A DNA stretch of 64,000 bases from Polyangium fumosum (lineage in GTDB: Bacteria > Myxococcota_A > Polyangia > Polyangiales > Polyangiaceae): NCBI RefSeq assembly GCF_005144585.1, contig NZ_SSMQ01000010.1, positions 124,001 through 188,000 of the forward strand, written 5' to 3'. Under the pieces are notes generated by a model. The model had not been told where the DNA came from. It did not search any database and saw only the letters and a list, made by a program, of their open reading frames with translations. Made by a program: the position numbers and the translations under genes. The first letter of the stretch is position 1. The number at the start of each line of letters is the position of its first letter. This document shows positions 9,057 through 16,925 of this stretch, piece after piece.

Positions 9057-9117
9057 CCGTCCCCGCCGACATCTTGGCCCGCGTCCGCGCCCCCTGCTAG
9101 GAGCCGTACGCCCCTTC

Positions 9118-10197
9118 ATGTCGAGCCTCCCTTCGCCCCTCCCGCCCGCGCGCCGCGGCACGTATTTCGTCGGCGACAACCTCGACGTCCTGCGCGACCG
9201 CATTCCCTCTGCCTCGGTCGATCTGGTCTACCTGGATCCTCCGTTTCAAAGCGGCAGGACCTACCACCTCTACACGGGCGTCACGGCGGACGAACCCGGC
9301 GCGGTCGCCTTCGACGACACCTGGGCCTGGGGCGAGACCGCCGCGCGCGCGCTCGCGGCCCTCGTCGCCCGGGACGAGCCCGTCGGACGCGCGCTCGCGG
9401 GCCTCCACGGCTTCCTCGGGGATTGCGACACGATGGCCTACCTCGCCATGATGGCGCCCCGCCTCGTCGAGATCCGCCGCGTCCTCCGCCCCACGGGCAG
9501 CGTCTTCTTGCATTGCGACCCCACCGCCAGCCATTACCTCAAGATCCTGATGGACGCGGTCTTCGGCCCCGCGTGCTTCCGCAACGAGATCGTCTGGCGC
9601 TACCGCCGCTGGCCCACCCGCGCGCGCCGCTTCCAGCGCATGCACGACGTCCTCTTCTTCTACACGCGCGAGCCCTCGAACGAGCACACGTTCCACACGC
9701 TCTACGGATACGAAGAGCTCGCGGAGTCCACGAAAAAGACGTTTGGCACGAAAAAGCAACGCGCCGACTTCTCCGCGGGGCACCGCAAGCCGGGCACCTC
9801 GGACGAGGAGACGAAAGGCCCGCCGCTCTCGGACGTCTGGGAGGTCGGCGTCATCGCGGCGAAAGGCAAGGAGCGGCTCGGGTATCCGACGCAAAAGCCC
9901 GAGGCGCTGCTCGAACGTGTCCTCCTCGCCGCGAGCAACGAGGGCGACGTCGTCCTCGATCCCTTCTGCGGCTCGGGCACCACGCTCAGCGTCGCCACGC
10001 GCCTCGGGCGCCGCTTCCTCGGCATCGACCGGAGCCCCGAATCGAAGCGTGTCGTCGAGGAGCGCCTCGGGCGCGCGTTCGGCGAGGCGATCGATTGGGA
10101 GATCGTCGATTGCACGGAGAGCCGGCCGAAACCCCTCGCGCGCGCGGACGCGGCCCGAACGACCGGCGCGCGCGACGACCGGAGCCGCGTGGCCTGA
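9118..10197 (+). CDS. Beta-class DNA methyltransferase (N6-A or N4-C), orphan
   Basis: 359 aa. The catalytic motif DLVYLDPPFQSG (DPPF, motif IV) comes first at about residues 38-50 and the SAM-binding motif DPFCGSGTTLSVA (motif I) near residue 283, the order of beta-class amino-methyltransferases. RVLRPTGSVFLHCDP and GYPTQKPEALLERVL are further family signatures. It should methylate adenine N6 or cytosine N4 in a specific DNA site. The start at 9118 follows AGGAG at some distance and leaves an intact N-terminus; upstream in-frame codons overlap the receptor gene. No restriction endonuclease, specificity subunit or Vsr gene lies nearby, so it is probably solitary. Confidence 0.9.
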   Translation: MSSLPSPLPPARRGTYFVGDNLDVLRDRIPSASVDLVYLDPPFQSGRTYHLYTGVTADEPGAVAFDDTWAWGETAARALAALVARDEPVGRALAGLHGFLGDCDTMAYLAMMAPRLVEIRRVLRPTGSVFLHCDPTASHYLKILMDAVFGPACFRNEIVWRYRRWPTRARRFQRMHDVLFFYTREPSNEHTFHTLYGYEELAESTKKTFGTKKQRADFSAGHRKPGTSDEETKGPPLSDVWEVGVIAAKGKERLGYPTQKPEALLERVLLAASNEGDVVLDPFCGSGTTLSVATRLGRRFLGIDRSPESKRVVEERLGRAFGEAIDWEIVDCTESRPKPLARADAARTTGARDDRSRVA

Positions 10198-10213
10198 GGG
10201 ACGCCCCCGCGCT

Positions 10214-10819
10214 TCAGCGCAGGATCCCCTCCACCTTCGATAACGAAAACATCCCCTGGGCCACGGTCTGCCCGCGGACCTCGACATCGGCCTCGAAATG
10301 CTGCACGTCCGTGCCCTCGCGGATGAGCCGGACCTCGTAGGTCAGCACGTCGCCCGGGAACATGTTGCGCAGGAAGCGGAGCTGGCTCGCGCCGAGCGCG
10401 CCCGTGCGCGCGGGCCCTGCCATCGTGATCGCGGCCAGGATGTCCTCGCCGAGGCCCGGCATGAAGCCGGGTTCCAGGCGGTATCCGAGGTCCGTGTTGC
10501 GCAGCGCCGACACGAGCTCGACCGGGTTGCGGCCGATTGCTTCGAGATCCCGCTGCACCGCCACGAAGATTTGCAGGATGTTCGCCGCTTGCACGATGCC
10601 CTCGAGCGCGAGCGCCCGCGGCAGCATGGGCGGCGTCGGCAGCTCCGCCGAGAAAAACGGCTCGTTCACGCTCACCGCGCGCGACGCGTGCAGCGTGGGG
10701 CGCGGCGTACGCGAATACCCCTCGATCCGATCCACGAGCAAGAGCGGCGGCCGCTGTGGCAGGAGAAGCAACACGACAGCCGCGCCAAGGGAAAGTGCGT
10801 CCGTTTTCGTCTGGCTCAT
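10214..10819 (-). CDS. Hotdog-fold FabZ/FabA-like dehydratase family protein
   Basis: 201 aa from ATG 10819. It opens LLPQRPPLLLVDRIEGY, the N-terminal motif of FabZ-type 3-hydroxyacyl-ACP dehydratases, and follows with MLPRALALEGIVQAANI, close to the central-helix signature of that family, then RFLRNMFPGDVLTYEVRLIREG. The catalytic His and Glu of FabZ (HFPxxP, helix Glu) appear as FSAELPTPPMLPRALALEG, so the His is not evident while Glu may be kept; enzyme activity is uncertain. A role in acyl-ACP or polyketide chemistry is possible but no biosynthetic genes adjoin it. It converges with the methyltransferase gene, 16 bp apart. Confidence 0.8.
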   Translation of the reverse strand: MSQTKTDALSLGAAVVLLLLPQRPPLLLVDRIEGYSRTPRPTLHASRAVSVNEPFFSAELPTPPMLPRALALEGIVQAANILQIFVAVQRDLEAIGRNPVELVSALRNTDLGYRLEPGFMPGLGEDILAAITMAGPARTGALGASQLRFLRNMFPGDVLTYEVRLIREGTDVQHFEADVEVRGQTVAQGMFSLSKVEGILR

Positions 10820-10874
10820 GCGCAGCGCGACTATCGCACAGCTCCTCGCCGGGCGGTAGCTGAGAGAGCGCCCG

Positions 10875-11249
10875 CTACTCGGGCGCCCCCGCTTCGATCC
10901 ACGCGTGCACCGCCGAGGCGGAGTCTCCCCAGGAGACAGGATGGCCCCCGCCCATCGGGACGGTGTAATAGGGGCTGGCCCCGGGATCACCTGGCGTGAC
11001 GCGGGCTCTCGCGTTGCGATAGACGCTCATCGCTCCGCCCGGCATTCGCTCGTGGCAGCCGTCGCAGCGTTCCTTGGCGAGGGGACCGATCCCTTCCTTG
11101 AACCTCGCCGGCGCCAATGGCGCAGACGCGGCATCCGCGCACGCCGGAAGACCCAAGCCGACGAAGAAAGCGAACCAGAGGAGCTTGCTCACCCTCGTAG
11201 GCGCGGAGAGCGCGACGTTCTTGCGCGATGTCGGGCGAATACCCACCAC
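10875..11249 (-). CDS. Small monoheme c-type cytochrome
   Basis: 124 aa exported protein. A hydrophobic signal (LLWFAFFVGLGLPACADA) precedes a single heme-attachment motif CDGCH at about residue 62. A short C-terminal domain ends SASAVHAWIEAGAPE, the usual close of such planctomycete/myxobacterial heme domains; the Met in PMGGGHP or RMPGG could be the distal ligand. The GTG start at 11249 is set by AGGAGG five bases upstream. It is divergent from a ferric-reductase-like gene, so both may serve one electron-transfer chain across the membrane. Confidence 0.82.
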   Translation of the reverse strand: MVGIRPTSRKNVALSAPTRVSKLLWFAFFVGLGLPACADAASAPLAPARFKEGIGPLAKERCDGCHERMPGGAMSVYRNARARVTPGDPGASPYYTVPMGGGHPVSWGDSASAVHAWIEAGAPE

Positions 11250-11387
11250 GGTGACCTCCTGTGCGAGCGGCGCTCGACGGGATGCGCCGCAAATGGGGTT
11301 TCATGCAGCCCACGGGCCGCGCAGCCATGATCCTGGTCGCTCGCTTCACATTCCTGCCCGAAAACACGTCGTACCGAGCGTGGTCTC

Positions 11388-12692
11388 ATGGTTGCAAAAG
11401 GCGAGCTCGTGCTGAAGCTCCCGTCCTGGTTCCCCGTGCTCGTTGCCACCACCCTTGCGGTGACGCCCGCGCTCACGTGGGCGTGTTCCGCGGGCGCGGA
11501 CGCGCTCACCTGGCACGGATTCGCGCGATTCACGGGGTTTGCCGCTGCTGGCCTGTTCGCGGTCTCGATGCTGCTCATGCTGCGCCTGACCTGGCTCGAT
11601 CGGGCGTTCCGAGGCCTCGGTCACGTCTACCAGGCCCATCACGCGCTCGGAGTGGCAGGGTTCCTGCTGCTCCTCGTCCACCCGCTCACGCTTGCGCTCG
11701 GCACCTTTCTGGTGGAGCCGGCTGCGGCGCTTCGTCTCCTCTGGCCCAATCCGTCGTCCAAGGCCGTGTTTTCGGGCTGGCTCGCGTTGCTCCTGTTCCT
11801 CGTTTTTTTCGTCGTGACCGTCGCGCAACGCATACCGTTTCATCGCTGGCGTCGATTGCACCGAGCTCTGGGGCTGGCGTACGGCGCCATGGTATGGCAC
11901 CTGGTTGCGACCTACCACGGCTCGGTGGCTGGCGGACTCGCGCTCGGGCTCGCTGCCCTGGGGGTTCTCGGCTTCGCGCATCGCCTCCTCGCGGAAGACC
12001 CGCCGTCGCGAGGCCTCCGCTACCGGATCACCAGCGTGCGGCGCCGCGGACCGAAGGTCGTGGATCTCGTGCTCGAGCCCCTCGACAAGAAACTCCGCTT
12101 CGAGGCGGGACAGTTCGTGTATCTGGCCATGCGCGACTCTCCCGATTATCAGGCGTGCGGCGAGTCCCACCCTTACACCCTGACCGGTCATCCCGACGAT
12201 CCACGCCTCCACGTCTCGGTCAAAGCGCTGGGCTTCTGTACGCGGCACATCCAGGAGGCCACGGTCGACACGGAGGCCGCCGTCCAGGGGCCTTTCGGAG
12301 GGTTATTTCCCCCGCAAACCATGAATCGACCGCAAGTCTGGATCGGCGGCGGGATCGGCGTGACGCCGTTTCTGGGCCGCGCGTCGATCATCGCCGCGGA
12401 CGGGCCCTCGATCGACATCGTCTACTGCGCCGCGAATGAAGGCACGGCGCTCTACCTGGAGGATCTCCGTACGCTCACCCGGGACCGCCCAAACATGTGT
12501 GTTCACACGATTTACGAGGACACGACCGGGCTGCCGACGGTCCCCGCTATCGAATCACGCGTGGGCTCGCTCGAAGGGAAAGAGCTCATGCTCGCCGGTC
12601 CGCCCGCCATGGTGGACGCCCTCCGACGAGCTCTGCGCGCGCGCGGCATACCCGCGGCACACATTCATACCGAGGAGGGCATGGCGCGATGA
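11388..12692 (+). CDS. Ferric-reductase-like transmembrane flavoprotein
   Basis: 434 aa. Residues 10-200 hold about six membrane helices with His residues placed as heme b ligands (HHALGVAGFLLLLVHPLTL and RLHRALGLAYGAMVWHLVATYH). The cytosolic half is a ferredoxin-NADP reductase module: FAD-binding segment near ESHPYTLTGHP and NAD(P)-binding IGGGIGVTPFLG, ending in an AGPPAMVDALRRAL dinucleotide motif. It should pass electrons from NAD(P)H through FAD and heme across the membrane, as in ferric reductases and NOX-type enzymes. The stop overlaps the next start (ATGA), coupling it to a cytochrome b5-like protein that may be its electron acceptor. Confidence 0.88.
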   Translation: MVAKGELVLKLPSWFPVLVATTLAVTPALTWACSAGADALTWHGFARFTGFAAAGLFAVSMLLMLRLTWLDRAFRGLGHVYQAHHALGVAGFLLLLVHPLTLALGTFLVEPAAALRLLWPNPSSKAVFSGWLALLLFLVFFVVTVAQRIPFHRWRRLHRALGLAYGAMVWHLVATYHGSVAGGLALGLAALGVLGFAHRLLAEDPPSRGLRYRITSVRRRGPKVVDLVLEPLDKKLRFEAGQFVYLAMRDSPDYQACGESHPYTLTGHPDDPRLHVSVKALGFCTRHIQEATVDTEAAVQGPFGGLFPPQTMNRPQVWIGGGIGVTPFLGRASIIAADGPSIDIVYCAANEGTALYLEDLRTLTRDRPNMCVHTIYEDTTGLPTVPAIESRVGSLEGKELMLAGPPAMVDALRRALRARGIPAAHIHTEEGMAR

Positions 12693-13048
12693 ACACCCGG
12701 CGTGTCGTCCTCGTCGCCGCGCTCGCCTTCATGCTCGCTTGGAGCACGCTCGTGAGCCTGGCGGCGCAGAAGTCCCGGCATCCCGTCGCCCCCCGAGAGG
12801 CGCGGCTCCTGAGCCGCGCCGAGGTTGCGCACCACGACCGCCCCGAGGATTGCTGGCTCGTGATCCGCGGCAAGGCGTACGACGTCACCAAGTATCTCTC
12901 CGCGCATCCCGCGCCGCCACGAACGATCACCGACCACTGCGGCAAGGAGAGCACCTCGGCCTTCGAGACCAAGGAACGCGGGCGGGCCCATTCCCCGCAG
13001 GCCTGGCAGCTCCTCGAGACCTACTTCGTCGGCGAGGTGAGGGATTGA
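12689..13048 (+). CDS. Membrane-anchored cytochrome b5-like protein
   Basis: 119 aa. An N-terminal hydrophobic helix (VVLVAALAFMLAWSTLVSLAA) anchors or exports it. Residues 42-119 are a cytochrome b5 heme/steroid-binding domain: LSRAEVAHHDRPEDCWLVIR, then YDVTKYLSAHPAPP. The usual axial-ligand motif HPGG appears as HPAP, and the second His is probably in GRAHSPQAW. It starts within the stop of the flavoprotein gene (4-nt overlap), so the two are made together and likely form one redox unit on the outer face of the membrane (inference). Confidence 0.85.
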   Translation: MNTRRVVLVAALAFMLAWSTLVSLAAQKSRHPVAPREARLLSRAEVAHHDRPEDCWLVIRGKAYDVTKYLSAHPAPPRTITDHCGKESTSAFETKERGRAHSPQAWQLLETYFVGEVRD

Positions 13049-13177
13049 GCGAGGCGCCGAGCAGATGCTACGCCGCGGCGTCGACGAGGTCCATGAGGTT
13101 CTTTCCCGAGATCCTGTCCTCGCTTGAATTTGGCCCGCCCGGTCGCGACGTGAAATCCTTCGTGGCCTGGAGGTCCT

Positions 13178-14236
13178 ATGCGATCATCGACGTGTTCTAC
13201 GTTTGCCTCTTTTTTTGCCCTCACCCTCGTATTGAACTGCGGGGCGTATGGCGATCCGAGTGACGCCGCGTGGGAATCCGAGGACGTGGAGCAAGCGGAT
13301 CCCAGCGCAGCCGATTCGGACGAAGAGGCCGTGGGGACTGCCGAGCAGGCCAGCACGACCTCGCGCTCCGACGTCGCCGCGACGTTGACGGTCAGCAGTG
13401 GACACTGGGGGAGCTGGCGGCAGATGATGTACTGCAATCCAGGCACGTGGGCCGTCGGCTACAACATCCGTTCCGAGGGGTCGCAGGGCGGCGGGAAGGA
13501 CGACGACACGGCCCTCAACTCGGTTCGACTGCATTGCGTCTCGAAAAACGGGACCTCCACCGACTCCGTCATCTCGCACGACGGGATCTGGGGCGAGTGG
13601 AAGACGCCCGACTCTTGCACGAACACGAGCACGTCGAACCGAACGAATTTCATGAAGATGGCGAGGCTCCGGGGCGAGGGCCCGAAGGGCTCGGCCTGGG
13701 GCCCCTTCAAATACGAGGACGACACCGGCGCCACGGACGCCGAATTCCACTGCACGAACGGCGAGCAACTGAGCGTGCCCGGCGCGAACGCGTGGGGCTC
13801 GTGGAGCGACTTCACGGAGTGTCCGGCCGGGACCGCGATCTGTGGGCTATCCATCCGCTTCGAGGATTCACAAGGCGGCGGCTCCGGCGACGACACGGCG
13901 ATGAGCGGCCTCAAGATCGCGTGTTGTGTCTTCGATGGCCCCGTCTGCGGCGACAACGTCTGTCAGGCGGGAGAGAACATGCAAAACTGCCTCAAGGACT
14001 GTGACTCCTGCGGGAATGGCTATTGTGGGCCCAAGGAGACCCAAGCGAGCTGTATGGCCGACTGCGACATCTGCGGAAATGGCACCTGCGGCCAGAAGGA
14101 GTCCGCCTCCTCGTGCCCGGCGGACTGCGATGCTTGCGGCAATGGTCTTTGTGGTCCCTACGAGGACATCTGCACGTGTCCCGAGGACTGCGGCACATGG
14201 CTCGGGTTCCAGAAGCCGATTTGCCTGTACGAGTGA
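13178..14236 (+). CDS. Secreted VMO-I-like protein with CGNG cysteine repeats
   Basis: 352 aa. A signal peptide (FASFFALTLVLNC) is followed by an acidic stretch, then a domain of two or three repeats like vitelline membrane outer layer protein I: HWGSWRQMMYCNPGTWAVGY, QGGGKDDDTALNSVRLHC, and again WGSWSDFTECPAGTAICGLS with QGGGSGDDTAMSGLKIACC. These WxxW, QG and DDTA motifs define the beta-prism VMO-I fold. The C-terminal 100 aa carry four CGNGxCG/SCxxDCD repeats of about 20 aa, which are disulfide-rich. Extracellular binding or structural role is inferred. VMO-I is mainly an animal fold, so its presence here is notable. Confidence 0.8.
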   Translation: MRSSTCSTFASFFALTLVLNCGAYGDPSDAAWESEDVEQADPSAADSDEEAVGTAEQASTTSRSDVAATLTVSSGHWGSWRQMMYCNPGTWAVGYNIRSEGSQGGGKDDDTALNSVRLHCVSKNGTSTDSVISHDGIWGEWKTPDSCTNTSTSNRTNFMKMARLRGEGPKGSAWGPFKYEDDTGATDAEFHCTNGEQLSVPGANAWGSWSDFTECPAGTAICGLSIRFEDSQGGGSGDDTAMSGLKIACCVFDGPVCGDNVCQAGENMQNCLKDCDSCGNGYCGPKETQASCMADCDICGNGTCGQKESASSCPADCDACGNGLCGPYEDICTCPEDCGTWLGFQKPICLYE

Positions 14237-15001
14237 TGGGTGTGATGGTCCGCCGGCCTCGTGCATCGAGGAGGAGGGCGCGGCGAACGTCGCCCCCCTG
14301 ACGCCTTCCCTTCCTGCGGGAGAGGACAGCCTTCGGACGGCCTCGAGGATCAGGTCGTCGCGCTCTTTCTTGGTGCGCTTGTGGATCGGCTCGTCCGGAT
14401 CGAGATGTCGCAGCGCGGGCGCACGTCCTCTCCTCCGCGTACGCAACCCTCGGAAGCCCCCCGGAAACAACGAAACGCTCGTTCCCGAACGTGGGAACGC
14501 GCCCCCTCCCGTGGCGGGGCACGTTCCCAAAGATGGGAACGTCCCCGGAAGCGGATCCCGGCGCCTTGCACGGCGTGGGAAAAGGCTCGGGTGCGGCCGC
14601 GATCGGCGTTGCGAGAAAGGGGAAGCTTCCCGGAGGCGAGGCGGAGGGGGTTCCGACAAAGGGGAACGACTCGAGAGACGGCTCCGCGCGCGTTCCGCGA
14701 AGGAGGAATCGACCTCGGCGCGGAGGTGGGGGACGTTCCAACCAAGGGGAATCGGGCGGGCCACGGATTCGGGCGCGTTGCGAGAGCGTGGAGGCGGTTT
14801 CGAGGACGAGCCCCGGACGAATCCGACGAAGGGACAGGAACGACGACGACCTTCCGGGGGTGATGCAGGACGTTGGCCGAGGGTGCGCACCGACCGACGG
14901 ACGATGTCGAACCTTCGGAGGGAAGCCCGGCACGTGAAGGACGTTGGTCCTGGACGAACCAAGCGTTTGCCCGCGAACATCCAGAGTTCGTCCGCGGAGA
15001 T
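14237..15001. other. Long intergenic region with array and coding remnant
   Basis: About 765 bp with no supportable gene. Its middle is the stem-loop array annotated at 14438-14838. Between about 14330 and 14425 the minus strand reads a short GC3-rich, protein-like stretch (LRHLDPDEPIHKRTKKERDD), perhaps the remnant of a lost gene; it has no start and no recognised family. Long frames crossing the array on both strands come from the lack of stop codons in GC-rich repeats. From about 14946 onward the sequence is the promoter region duplicated upstream of 16185. Confidence 0.6.
14438..14838. repeat. Stem-loop tandem array I, ten units, 42-43 bp pitch
   Basis: Ten degenerate units start at 14438, 14481, 14523, 14565, 14608, 14650, 14692, 14735, 14777 and 14820. 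Each has a 19-bp palindromic core, best seen as GTTCCCGAACGTGGGAACG (14481), GTTCCCAAAGATGGGAACG (14523) and GTTCCGACAAAGGGGAACG (14650), then 23-24 bp of less conserved spacer. The pitch alternates between 42 and 43 bp, so no reading frame is kept, yet it stays near four turns of B-DNA. The stems are 5-8 bp with loops of 6-9 nt. The geometry matches the array at 55125-55529 although the core sequence differs. It is not CRISPR: spacers are short and units are degenerate. Confidence 0.75.
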
Positions 15002-15039
15002 GGTTCGTCTTGACCGACCGACGATCCGGGGTGTACGTT
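15002..15039 (+). promoter_or_regulatory. Promoter, probably leaderless, of PEGA gene
   Basis: A -35 box TTGACC (15010-15015) and -10-like TACGTT (15034-15039) are separated by 18 bp. The ATG of the downstream gene is at 15047, only 7 bp past the -10, so transcription should start at or next to the A of ATG and give a leaderless mRNA; no Shine-Dalgarno is present. GGTTCGTC directly abuts the -35 (15002-15009), and related GACGAAC and GTTCGTCC copies lie at about 14953 and 14985, looking like operator half-sites. All these elements are preserved in the duplicated promoter at 16148-16177. Confidence 0.6.
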
Positions 15040-15046
15040 GTGCCGC

Positions 15047-16054
15047 ATGAAGCACCGACACCTCGCAAGCACGGTCCTCCTCGTGGTTTCCATGTCCTCT
15101 TCGGCGCGGGCGGAGGAGCCCTCTCCGGAGCCTCCCAAGCCCGAGTTCATCCACATCCCGCCCTCGTCGTACGCGTCAGCTCGAGCGCACGAATTGTTCT
15201 ACCCGGCGGTGATGCGGCTCCTCCGCGAAGCCCAGGCCCTCGAAAAGGAAGGGAAGGCGCAGGCGGCGCTCGACAAGTATCAGGACGCCTACGATCGCCA
15301 GCGCCTCTCCGACGTGCAAACCGAGCTCGCGTTTGCCCAGGCTCGCATGGGTCTCTACCTGCCGGCCGCTCGGAACCTGGCCGAGGTCCTGGCCCTTGGA
15401 TACGCGAAGGACAGGACCGTACATACGGACGAAGAGATCCATGCCGTCCACAAGGCCGTAAAGGCTCGGCTCGGGACGATCCTCCCGCGCGTCAACATCC
15501 CCGGCGTTCGCCTCACCGTGGATGGCGAGCAGGTCACGGATTGGCCCTTTGCCGAGGAGTTTTACGTGGAGCCCGGAAAGCACACCATCAAGGCGATCGC
15601 CGACGGGTATTATTTCAACGAGACGACCGTCGAGCTCAAGGCGGGAGAGCAGAAGGTCCTCAATATCGCGATGCAGCAGCGGATCCAAAGTCATTATGTC
15701 GCGTTTCCGGCGGCGCCGATCAACATCCGCATCCATGCGAACCTCTCGAGCGGCTCGAAGGATGCTCAACCCACGTGGCCTCGGAACCTCATGATTGCCA
15801 GCGGCGTCGGGATGGGCTTGGGGGTCGTGGGGCTCGTCACCGGGTTGATCATGAACGTAAACGCACCGGACGACGGAACCGTGACAACAGGGAAGGGGCT
15901 CGCGTACGCGGGTGGTGGCCTGGTAGGGCTTTCCCTAACAGGCTTGATCATCGGGCTTGCCAGCCGTCCCGATCCCGCTCCGCCGAACGTCATCATCACA
16001 CCGCAGATCGCCAAGGATGGGGGCGGCGTGCAGTTCACCGGCGCGATCCCGTGA
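15047..16054 (+). CDS. Exported TPR/PEGA-domain protein
   Basis: 335 aa. A Sec signal peptide ends at SARAEE. Residues 45-125 form helical TPR-like repeats (LLREAQALEKEGKAQAALDK). About 150-205 is a PEGA domain (VRLTVDGEQVTDWPFAEEFY, VEPGKHTIKAIADGYY). Residues 245-310 hold two hydrophobic helices (MIASGVGMGLGVVGLVTGL and LVGLSLTGLIIGLA), and the end reads VIITPQIAKDGGGVQFTG. This layout is common in myxobacterial envelope proteins of unknown function. ATG 15047 is chosen over the upstream GTG-type start because the promoter implies a leaderless transcript. A shortened paralogue follows at 16185. Confidence 0.85.
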   Translation: MKHRHLASTVLLVVSMSSSARAEEPSPEPPKPEFIHIPPSSYASARAHELFYPAVMRLLREAQALEKEGKAQAALDKYQDAYDRQRLSDVQTELAFAQARMGLYLPAARNLAEVLALGYAKDRTVHTDEEIHAVHKAVKARLGTILPRVNIPGVRLTVDGEQVTDWPFAEEFYVEPGKHTIKAIADGYYFNETTVELKAGEQKVLNIAMQQRIQSHYVAFPAAPINIRIHANLSSGSKDAQPTWPRNLMIASGVGMGLGVVGLVTGLIMNVNAPDDGTVTTGKGLAYAGGGLVGLSLTGLIIGLASRPDPAPPNVIITPQIAKDGGGVQFTGAIP

Positions 16055-16139
16055 TGGTTCCGCGGTCAAGGGGAAGGCCCTGGGTCCTGGACGAACCAGG
16101 CGTTTGCCCACGACCATCCATGGTTCGTCCGAGGAGAGG

Positions 16140-16177
16140 GGTTCGTCTTGACCGACCGAGGATCCAGGGTGTAGGTT
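16140..16177 (+). promoter_or_regulatory. Duplicated leaderless promoter of shortened PEGA paralogue
   Basis: A copy of the 15002-15039 promoter: GGTTCGTC (16140-16147), TTGACC (16148-16153), an 18-bp spacer, TAGGTT (16172-16177), and ATG 7 bp later at 16185. Upstream, GGACGAACCA (16089-16098) and TGGTTCGTCC (16121-16130) make a perfect 10-bp inverted repeat. Preservation of box spacing and start distance in both copies supports function. Confidence 0.58.
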
Positions 16178-16184
16178 GGGCCGC

Positions 16185-16772
16185 ATGAAGTACCTACGGC
16201 TCGCAAGCACGGTCCTCCTCGTGGTTTCCGTCTCGTCCTCGGCGCTGGCGGACGAGCCCTCCCTGGAGCCTCTCAAGCCCGAGCCCCTCGAAATCCCGGA
16301 CTCGTCGTACGCGACAAATCGAGCGCAAGACTTGTTCTTCCCGTCGGCGCTGCGGCTCCTCCACGAAGCCCAGGGCCTCGATATCGCGATGCAGCAGCGG
16401 GTCCAAAATCACTACGTCGCGTTCCCGGCGACGCCCATGAAAACTTCGGTCCACGCATATATCTCGAGACCGCCGACGAACGACCCGCCCACGTGGCCCA
16501 AGAACCTCATGATGGCCAGCAGCGTCGGGGTGGGCTTGGGGATCATTGGGCTCGGGATGGGTCTCGCCTTCGCGAACAACGCGGAGTCGAAGTCGAGCGC
16601 AACGACATGGACGTGGGTCGCCGTTGCGGGTGGTATCCTCGGCTCCCTGTCCTTGGGTGGAGTCCTGATCGGATTTGCCTGTCGTCCCCAGCCGCCTCCG
16701 CTGACTATCATCATCACGCCGCAGCTCGCGAAGGACGCGGGCGGCGTGCAGCTCATCGGCACGCTCCCCTGA
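16185..16772 (+). CDS. PEGA-protein paralogue lacking its TPR and PEGA domains
   Basis: 195 aa, a tandem copy of the 335-aa gene just upstream. The signal peptide (LASTVLLVVSVSSSALA) and the C-terminal two-helix region (from IAMQQRVQNHYVAFPATP to the end ITPQLAKDAGGVQ) align throughout. Exactly 140 codons containing the TPR and PEGA domains are missing. The deletion joins two CCTC-A microhomologies, at 15238 and 15658 in the parent copy, 420 bp apart, and keeps the frame. The product keeps export and membrane segments only. It may be a viable short form or an early pseudogene; the intact frame and promoter favour expression. Confidence 0.8.
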   Translation: MKYLRLASTVLLVVSVSSSALADEPSLEPLKPEPLEIPDSSYATNRAQDLFFPSALRLLHEAQGLDIAMQQRVQNHYVAFPATPMKTSVHAYISRPPTNDPPTWPKNLMMASSVGVGLGIIGLGMGLAFANNAESKSSATTWTWVAVAGGILGSLSLGGVLIGFACRPQPPPLTIIITPQLAKDAGGVQLIGTLP

Positions 16773-16925
16773 CGGCTCCGCCGTCGAGCCTCGCTTCGTC
16801 GCAGCGGCTATTCCGGGCCGACGTGGGCACGTCGCGCGCTACCCTACGCGTGTGTGTACGGCATGTTCCCTTGACTGGCACGCGTCAAACGTGTGAATCT
16901 CCGCACGGGCGTAAGAGGTCGACCC

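Noticed and set aside
9118-10197. Restriction-modification system
   Set aside because: No endonuclease, specificity or Vsr gene is present in the surrounding 10 kb.
14438-14838. Possible CRISPR array
   Set aside because: Repeats are degenerate palindromes, the spacers are short (23-24 bp) and no cas gene is near; the same holds for 55125-55529, where the spacers are repeated too.
12691-14863. Several long frames across the VMO-I gene and array I on both strands
   Set aside because: They show no family similarity, no start site and arise from the scarcity of stop codons at this GC content.
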